Assembly: GCA_964019135.1 (NCBI GenBank)
Contig: OZ025265.1
Location: 1,054,001 to 1,118,000, forward strand
DNA length: 64,000 bases
Source: Arenicola marina
Taxonomy: Eukaryota > Annelida > Polychaeta > Arenicolidae
Direction: 5' to 3'
Numbering within the stretch: position 1 is the stretch's first letter; each line of letters begins with the position of its first letter. Under the pieces are notes generated by a model. That model ran no database searches. It was not told the origin of the DNA and was given only the letters and a program-made list of their open reading frames with translations. The position numbers were made by a program, and so were the translations under genes. Below, piece by piece: positions 44,101 to 53,100 of the stretch.

Positions 44101-47100
44101 GGAGTCACGTGACAGACAGCGTGAGGCTGTCACGTGACAGACAGCGTGAGACTGTCACGTGACAGAGAGCGTAAGTGGGTCACGTGGCCGGCTGCTGACC
44201 TCGTGGACGACGTCGAGGACGTGGGACGCGCCCTCCGAGTAGTCGGCCTTGGCGGTGATGGAGTTACTGCTCCCGGAGCTGACGGGGGTCTGCAGGGTGT
44301 CCAGGAGGGCCTTCCCGTCCGAGCACAGCTGTAACCAGGGTAACCAGAGTCAGTCAGAGCCACAGTCAATATCAGAACACACCTGTAACTAGAATACAAA
44401 ATAAATATTCCAGGAGAACTGGGAACACAGTCAAAATACATTTATATGAAACAGAAAAATACATGTCACGAGAAGGTTACCTTTTAAATAAAGCTTAGAT
44501 AAAGGACTTTAGGAAAGCAATAACTGGGTAGAGAGACTTTGATTAAGACCGGGTAGGCCGCTGTCATGGAACCCGGCCTAACCAACACACACACACATAG
44601 CTTAGTGGTACAAGGTGCAAGCAATTCCCAAATAGGTGTTTAGGAAGTTTGTAAATATAAATATAGGCATGTGAGTTGAGACACGAGGTGTTGACAAGAG
44701 AAGAAGTATAGTGAAGACCGCGAAGAGCATGGGCCACGCTAGCCTGACTAGAAGTTGGCGAGAGGTTAGCGAGAAGCTGACGAGAGGTTGAGACGACGTT
44801 GAATAAAGTCTAGTGAGTGGATAACGCAAGGCTGAGGAGAGGCAGACAAGAGGATAAGCAGAGGTTGATGAGAAGTTGATGAGAAGTTGACGAGAGGTTG
44901 ACGAGAGGTTGGCGAGAGGCTGACAAAAGGCTGACGAGAGGTTGACGAGAAGTTGGCGAGAGGTTAGCGAGAGGCTGACGAGAGACTGACAAGAGGTTGC
45001 GGAGAGGCTGACAAGAGGTTGCGGAGAGGCTGACGAGAGGTTGGCAAGAGGTTAGCGAGAGGCTGACGAGAGGCTGACAAGAGGTTGCGGAGAGGCTGAC
45101 AAGAGGTTGCGGAGAGGCTGACGAGAGGTTGGCAAGAGGCTGGCAAGAGGTTGACGAGTGGTTGGCGAGAGGTTGGCGAGAGGCTGACGAGAGGCTGACA
45201 AGAGGTTGCGGAGAGGCTGACAAGAGGCTGACGAGAGGCTGACGAGAGGTTGGCAAGAGGCTGACAAGAGGCTGACGAGAGGTTGACGAGAGGTTGGCGA
45301 GAGGTTGGCGAGAGGCTGACGAGAGGCTGACGAGAGGTTGACGAGAGGTTGACGATGCTAGCGAGGCTGATGAGAGGCTAACGAGAGGCGCACGAGAGGC
45401 TCACGAGAGGTTGGCGAGAGGATGATGAGGGTTTGACGAGAGGTTGACAAGGGGCTGACAAGAGGCTGACGAGAGATTGACGAGAGGCTGATGAGAGGTT
45501 GACGAGTGGTTGACCATGATGGCGAGGCTAACGAGACGTTGGCGAGAGGTTGACGAGAGGCTGATGAGAGTTTGACGAGAGACTGACGAGATAGACGAGA
45601 GGCTGACGAGAGGTTGACGAGAGGCTGACAAGAGGCTGACCAGCGTTTGACGAGAGATAGACGAGAGGCTGACGAGAGATTGACGAGAGATTAACGAGAG
45701 GCTGATGAGAGGCTGACGAGAGGCTGACGAGAGGCTGACGAGAGGCTGACGAGAGGCTGACGAGAGGCTGACGAGACTGAAGATGAGGCGAACTCGATGC
45801 TGACAAGAGGACAAGGAGAGATTGATTGACGAGAGGCTGACGAGAGGGAGGCGAGACTCACGTCTGTGTAGCACTGGGTGACGTTCTCTATCAGTGTCTG
45901 GTGGTGGCTGATGGCCTCCTCCAGGTCCGCGATGTTGTCCGGCACCTCCAGCGCGTCACACACCGCCTTCCAGTTAGGTGTCTCCTCCAGGTACTGGAAG
46001 ACCACGTGACACATATATCATAGCAGGTACTGCAAGACCACGTGACACATATATATCAGGTACTGATAGGCCACGTGACACATATCATAACAGGTACTAA
46101 AAGACCACGTGACACATATATCATAGCAGGTACTGCAAGACCACGTGGCACACATATATCAGGTACTGATAGACCACGTGACACATCATAACCCACACGC
46201 GGCACACATATATCATAGCAGCTACTGAAAGACCACGTGGCGCACTTAGGTCACACAGAGGTCGTACTTACATCTTGAGTCTTCTTGTGGAAGAGCACTG
46301 ACAGCGCCAGCACTGTGTTGTCGTATATAGGTCATATATAGGTCACACAGAGGTCATACAGAGGTCGTACTTACATCTTGAGTCTTCTTGTGGAAGAGCA
46401 CTGACAGCGCCAGCACTGTGTTGCGGTCCTCCAGAGCAGTGGCAAACGTCCGCCAATCCCGATCCAGTTTGCTGGCCTGCATCCGGATCGAGGGCGCCGC
46501 GTAGTGGCCGGCGTCGCACAACCGCTGGGCCACCGTCAGGATCCGACTGATCTTGGCGTAAATGTTCTGGATCAAATCAAAGAGATTTGGTGTGTAGGTT
46601 AGGGTGGATGTGGAGAATTATTTTGTGGCGTATGTCTTCCGGATTGTGGGGTGTTTTAGGCCACTTTTGTGCACACATGGGCCAAGGGGCAAAGGTACCT
46701 CTGGGACAATGCGATAGGGAGGGCGGGGGTGGAGTACACTACCTGTCTACAGCGGTGGCTTAGTCACGTCTTCATAAAACCTGGATTGCTTGTAAATATC
46801 CATGAACATAATTATCACTTTTAATAATTGTATAACGTCACGCCTTCCATATTGTGTGTTCCTACAATCTGGGTACATGCGGCGTTGTACTTCATGTAGA
46901 GGTGTACTAAAGGGATACTGAGGGGGACGTGGGAGTGTGGTGTATGTATGTTCCCACTGAACGGGGATTATGAATTAGTGCATACCCGAATCGCCATGGA
47001 AACGAAATATTGGTGTTTTAGGCCACTTTTGTGCAAATGCAAATGAAGACTAAACTGGGTTCGAACCCACGACCTCTGGATCTGCAGCTTAGGCTGCACA

Positions 47101-50100
47101 CCAACTTAGCTAGGGAGGCTTCCGGGTCGCTATGGGTGCACAACTTGACGTTTACTCTATGATATTATAGACAAGTAGGGCGTTGGGTGTATTAATAGTT
47201 ACAGTTCTCGCCGTGCAGAATCAACACACTGGGACTTACCATGGAATTGATGGTGAACTGACTGTGTTCACTCTGTAGCTCCACCGCAACCTTATCGGTG
47301 GAGCCGATTTCCGTGTAGTTGACTAGAAATAATTCTCGGTTGTGGGATATCCATTCAAACATCTGTGGAAAAATTAGAATATTGAAAATGTTATTTGTTT
47401 TACTCATACAACATTTTCTTCTCCACAGAAATTCCCCAAATGTAGACGCCGAGAAAAAACCATTTGACTCTAGAGATTAGTGTCGTGTGGGGTCCATTAT
47501 TCTTTGCGTAAAGTATGTTATCTGATGTGATGTGTTTAACCGCTATTCGAACTTCTGAAGCCTTGTCTTGCCATAAATATAATATATGGTGCCTATAGCA
47601 AGAGGTTACAGAGAACCACAGGTCACATGCAGCTGGGGGTCACAGAGAACAAGGTCACATAGAGTTGGCGGCCACACAGAACCAAATGTCACATAGAGTT
47701 GGGGGTCACTGGGGGCGAGCGGTCCCAGAGAACCAGGTCAAAGAGTACCAGACATCACAGAGAACCAGAAATCCCAAAGAACCAGAGGTCACAGTGAACC
47801 AGAGGTCACAGTGAACCAGAGTTCATAGTGAACCAGAGGTCACAGTGAACCAGAGGTCACAGTGAACCAGAGGTCACAGTGAACCAGAGGTCACAGTGAA
47901 CCAGAGGGCACAGTGAACCAGAGGTCACAGTGAACCAGACATCACAGAGAACCAGAGATCACAGAGATCCAGGTCACAGGACACGAGGTCGCAGGGAACC
48001 GGATCACACAAAAACTAGTTACAGAGAAGATAGGTCACAGAGAACATATGTTTCAGAGAACCAGACGTCACAGAGAACAAAAATGTCACAAAGAATGAGG
48101 TCACAAAAGCGAGAGGCCAGAGAATACCAGAGATCAGAAAACAAAAGAAAACAAATCACAGAGAACACGGGAAGAGAGACACAGACCAATTGTATGAAAG
48201 AAGCAGATATCGATAGAGCACGCAGAGGGACACAAAGAAGAGCCACAAAAAAGAGACAACAACAGAACACAAAGAAGAGAACGGGCACAGCCACAGGGCG
48301 TGCAGTCACCTGTTCCACGTCCTGCTCGAACAGTCTCAGCTGGAAGCATTGCTCCAGCTTCACCTTCTGCACGTGCCACAGCTGGTTGAGGTGCGTACGT
48401 GACATGTGCAGGCGGTCCAGCGTCTGGGTGACCTTGGCCGACACCAGCTGGTGGTCGGGGTTTCCGGGACTGAGGGCGCCCGTCACCGACCCTGTGAGGG
48501 TGGGGGTGGGGGTAAATAAAATATAAAAAGACATAAAATATATGTCAGATGTCCAAATTTTAGTCATACTGTTTTTTATGTCACATGTAAGTCCAAATTT
48601 GTAACATTATTTTCCATATTTGGTTGATATTTATTAGCTTTCGACCGTAAGTCAGTTGTATCGAAACCCTTGCTAATGGATAACAACGGATAGGTTCCTC
48701 GGGATTGTACAAATTGTACTGTGGCGGTCTGTACTCTAATAACCCATCTCACTTGCACACTAAGAGTATTGACACATGCAATCAGTCGCATATCAGATTC
48801 ATATAAAATAAATCACATGCCGTTTATATAGTTAACAGTTGAACCGGACTTGAAGTGAAAGCAAGCAGTCATCAACACTTCCGCAATAGGTTCATGTTGT
48901 AATGTGCCAGTTGTTGGCCTCGCCATTGTAACTGGTGTGACAACTGATAACGAGGAAGTCCAACTATTAATGGCAAGTGAGTACATAAAAGCTAGACACA
49001 AATTATAAACCGCACCGTGTTTATGCCGCGTGATAAACCTCACCTAGTTTATGCCGCGTGATAAACCTCACCGTGTTTATGCCGCGTGATTAACTTCACC
49101 ATGTTTATGCCGCGTGATTAACTTCACCATGTTTATGCCGCGTGATAAACTTCACCGTGTTTATGCCGCGTGATAAACCTCACTGGGTTTATGCCGCGTG
49201 ATAAACTTCACCGTGTTTATGCCGCGTGATAAACCTCACCGTGTTTATGCCGCGTGATAAACCTCACCGTGTTTATGCCGCGTGATAAACCTCACCTTGT
49301 TTATGCCGCGTGATAAACCTCACCGTCTTTATGCCGCGTGATCAACCTCACCGTGTTTATGCCGCGTGATAAACCTCACCGTGTTTATGCCGCGTGATTA
49401 ACTTCACCGTGTTTATGCCGCGTGATAAACCTCACCGTGTTTATGCCGCGTGATTAACTTCACCATGTTTATGCCGCGTGATTAACTTCACCATGTTTAT
49501 GCCGCGTGATAAACTTCACCGTGTTTATGCCGCGTGATAAACCTCACTGGGTTTATGCCGCGTGATAAACTTCACCGTGTTTATGCCGCGTGATAAACCT
49601 CACCGTGTTTATGCCGCGTGATAAACCTCACCGTGTTTATGCCACGTGATAAACCTCACCGTGTTTATGCCGCGTGATAAACCTCACCTAGTTTATGCCG
49701 CGTGATAAACCTCACCTAGTTTATGCCGCGTGATAAACCTCACCGTGTTTATGCCGCGTGATTAACTTCACCATGTTTATGCCGCGTGATTAACTTCACC
49801 ATGTTTATGCCGCGTGATAAACTTCACCGTGTTTATGCCGCGTGATAAACCTCACTGGGTTTATGCCGCGTGATAAACTTCACCGTGTTTATGCCGCGTG
49901 ATAAACCTCACCGTGTTTATGCCGCGTGATAAACCTCACCGTGTTTATGCCGCGTGATAAACCTCACCTTGTTTATGCCGCGTGATAAACCTCACCGTCT
50001 TTATGCCGCGTGATCAACCTCACCGTGTTTATGCCGCGTGATAAACCTCACCGTGTTTATGCCGCGTGATTAACTTCACCGTGTTTATGCCGCGTGATAA

Positions 50101-53100
50101 ACCTCACCGTGTTTATGCCGCGTGATTAACTTCACCATGTTTATGCCGCGTGATTAACTTCACCATGTTTATGCCGCGTGATAAACTTCACCGTGTTTAT
50201 GCCGCGTGATAAACCTCACTGGGTTTATGCCGCGTGATAAACTTCACCGTGTTTATGCCGCGTGATAAACCTCACCGTGTTTATGCCGCGTGATAAACCT
50301 CACCGTGTTTATGCCGCGTGATAAACCTCACCGTGTTTATGCCGCGTGATAAACCTCACCGTGTTTATGCCGCGTGATAAACCTCACCGTGTTTATGCCG
50401 CGTGATCAACCTCACCGTGTTTATGCCGCGTGATCAACCTCACCGTGTTTATGCCCCGTGATCAACCTCACCGTGTTTATGCCGCGTGCTGCCGAATATT
50501 CGCTGCAGTATTTTCTGCCCCTCGGCGTCCAGAAGCTCCACTGGCGCCCTCTGGATGCGGCGCTTGAGATTATTGTGATCCTCTATCATTATTTTGGCAC
50601 CGCTCAAGTCGTCAGGCAGCTCGGGCTGGGTCAGGATGTCATGGATCTGATCCATCTTCACCAGCAGATCATGGGACTTCCAGATGAATTCTTCCAAAAT
50701 CTGAATCCACATTTAACAACGGATCAATCGCGTGACATTAAAAATTGAATTATTTATACGATATGTGTATAACCAATGTTATGATCCAGGGCAATGGGGT
50801 AATACTGAAAGACGATGGGGAACATTGTACCAGGTGGCACCCTATGTGGCTTCTACGGCATTCGCACCGAAATGAAAGTCCTGACCGCCCAGTTATTGAT
50901 GTTTTTGACCACATTTACGTGTGAGCGTCTTCGGCCAGGTATATTAGTATACAACAGCTCCAACCGGTTTTACGATACATGTCTGCTACATAATAAGGAA
51001 CAAGTATTCTGATGGGGGCGGGGGGGGTGATGGTGATGGTGGTGATAGTGATGGCGATGGTAATGGTGATGGCGGTGATGATGGTGATGGTGGTGATGAT
51101 GGTGATGGCTATGGCGATGGTGATGGCAGTGATGGTGATGGCGATGATGGTGATAGCGATGGCGATGGTAATGGCGGTGATCATGGTGATGGCGATGGCG
51201 ATGATGGTGATGGCGATGATGGTGATGGCGAAGATGATGGCGATGGCGGTGATGATGGTGATGGTGATGATGGCGATGATGGTGATGGCGATGGTGATGA
51301 TAGCGGTGATGATGGTGATGATGGTGATGGCGGTGATGGTGATGATGGTGATGGCGATGGTGATGATGGTGATGGCGATGATGATGGTGATGGCGGTGAT
51401 GATGGTGATGGCGATGGCGGTGATGATGGTGATGGCGATGGTGATGATGGTGATGGCGATGGCGATGATGGTGATGGCGATGATGATGGTGATGGCGATG
51501 ATGATGGTGATGGCGGTGATGATGGTAATGGCGATGATGGTGATGATGGTGATGGTGATGGCGGTGATGGTGATGGCGATGATGATGGCGATGGCGGTGA
51601 TGATAGTGATGGTGATGATGACGGTGATGATGGTGATGGCGATGGTGATGGCGGTGATGATGGTGATGGCGGTGATGGTGATGGCGGTGATGGCGGTGAT
51701 AGCGATGATGGCGATGGCGATGGCGGTGATGGCGGTGATGATGGTGATGGTGATAGCGATGATGGTGGTGGTGGTGATGATGGTGATGGCGGTGATGATG
51801 GTGATGGCGATGATGGTGATGATGATGGTGATGGCGGTGATGATGGTGATGGCGGTGATGATGGTGATGGCGGTGATGATGGTGATGGCGGTGATGGTGA
51901 TAGCGATGATGGTGATGGCGGTGATGGCGATGATGATGGTGATGGCGGTGATGATGGCGGTGATGATGGTGATGGCGGTGATGATGGTGATGGCGGTGAT
52001 GATGATGATGATGATGGCGGTGATGATGGTGATGGCGGTAATGATGGTGATGGCGGTGATGATGGTGATGATGGCGATAGCAATGATGGTGATGGCGATG
52101 ATAGCGGTGATGATGGTGATGGCGGTGATGATGGTGATGGCGGTGATGATGGTGATGGCGGTGATGGTGATAGCGATGATGGTGATGGCGGTGATGGTGA
52201 TAGCGATGATGGCGATGGTGATGGCGGTGATGATGATGATGGCGGTGATGATGGTGATGGCGGTGATGATGGTGATGGCGGTGATGATGATGATGATGAT
52301 GGCGGTGATGATGGTGATGGCGGTGATGGTGGTGATGATGGTGATGGCGGTGATGATGGTGATGGCGGTGATGATAGTGATAGCGATGATGGTGATGGCG
52401 ATGATAGCGGTGATGATGGTGATGGCGGTGATGATGGTGATGGCGGTGATGGTGATAGCGATGATGGTGATGATGGTGATGATGATGGTGATGGCGGTGA
52501 TGATGGTGATGATGGCGATGATGATGGTGATGATGATGATGATGGTGATGATGATGGTGATAGCGGTGATGATGGTGATGGCGGTGATGATGGTGATGGT
52601 GATGGCGGTGATGATGGTGATGATGATAGCGGTGATGATGATGATGGTGATGATGATGGTGATGGTGATGATGATGGTGATGGCGGTGATGATGGTGATG
52701 GCGGTGATGATGGTGATGGCGGTGATGATGGTGATGGCGGTGATGGTGATAGCGATGATGGTGATGGCGGTGATGATGGTGATGGCGGTGATGATGGTGA
52801 TGGCGGTGATGATGGTGATGGCGGTGATGATGGTGATGGCGGTGATGATGGTGATGGCGGTGATGATGGTGATGGCGGTGATGGTGATAGCGATGATGAT
52901 GATGGTGATGGCGGTGATGATGGTGATGGCGGTGATGATGGTGATGGCGGTGATGATGGTGATGGCGGTGATGGTGATAGCGATGATGATGATGGCGGTG
53001 ATGATGATGATGGTGATGATGATGGTGATGGCGGTGATGATGGTGATGGCGGTGATGATGGTGATGGCGGTGATGATGGTGATGGCGGTGATGGTGATAG

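Noticed and set aside
49009-50487. Regular 28-bp repeats resembling a CRISPR array
   Set aside because: There are no spacers; the units are directly adjacent. This is a eukaryotic intron, and the unit is derived from an exon end.
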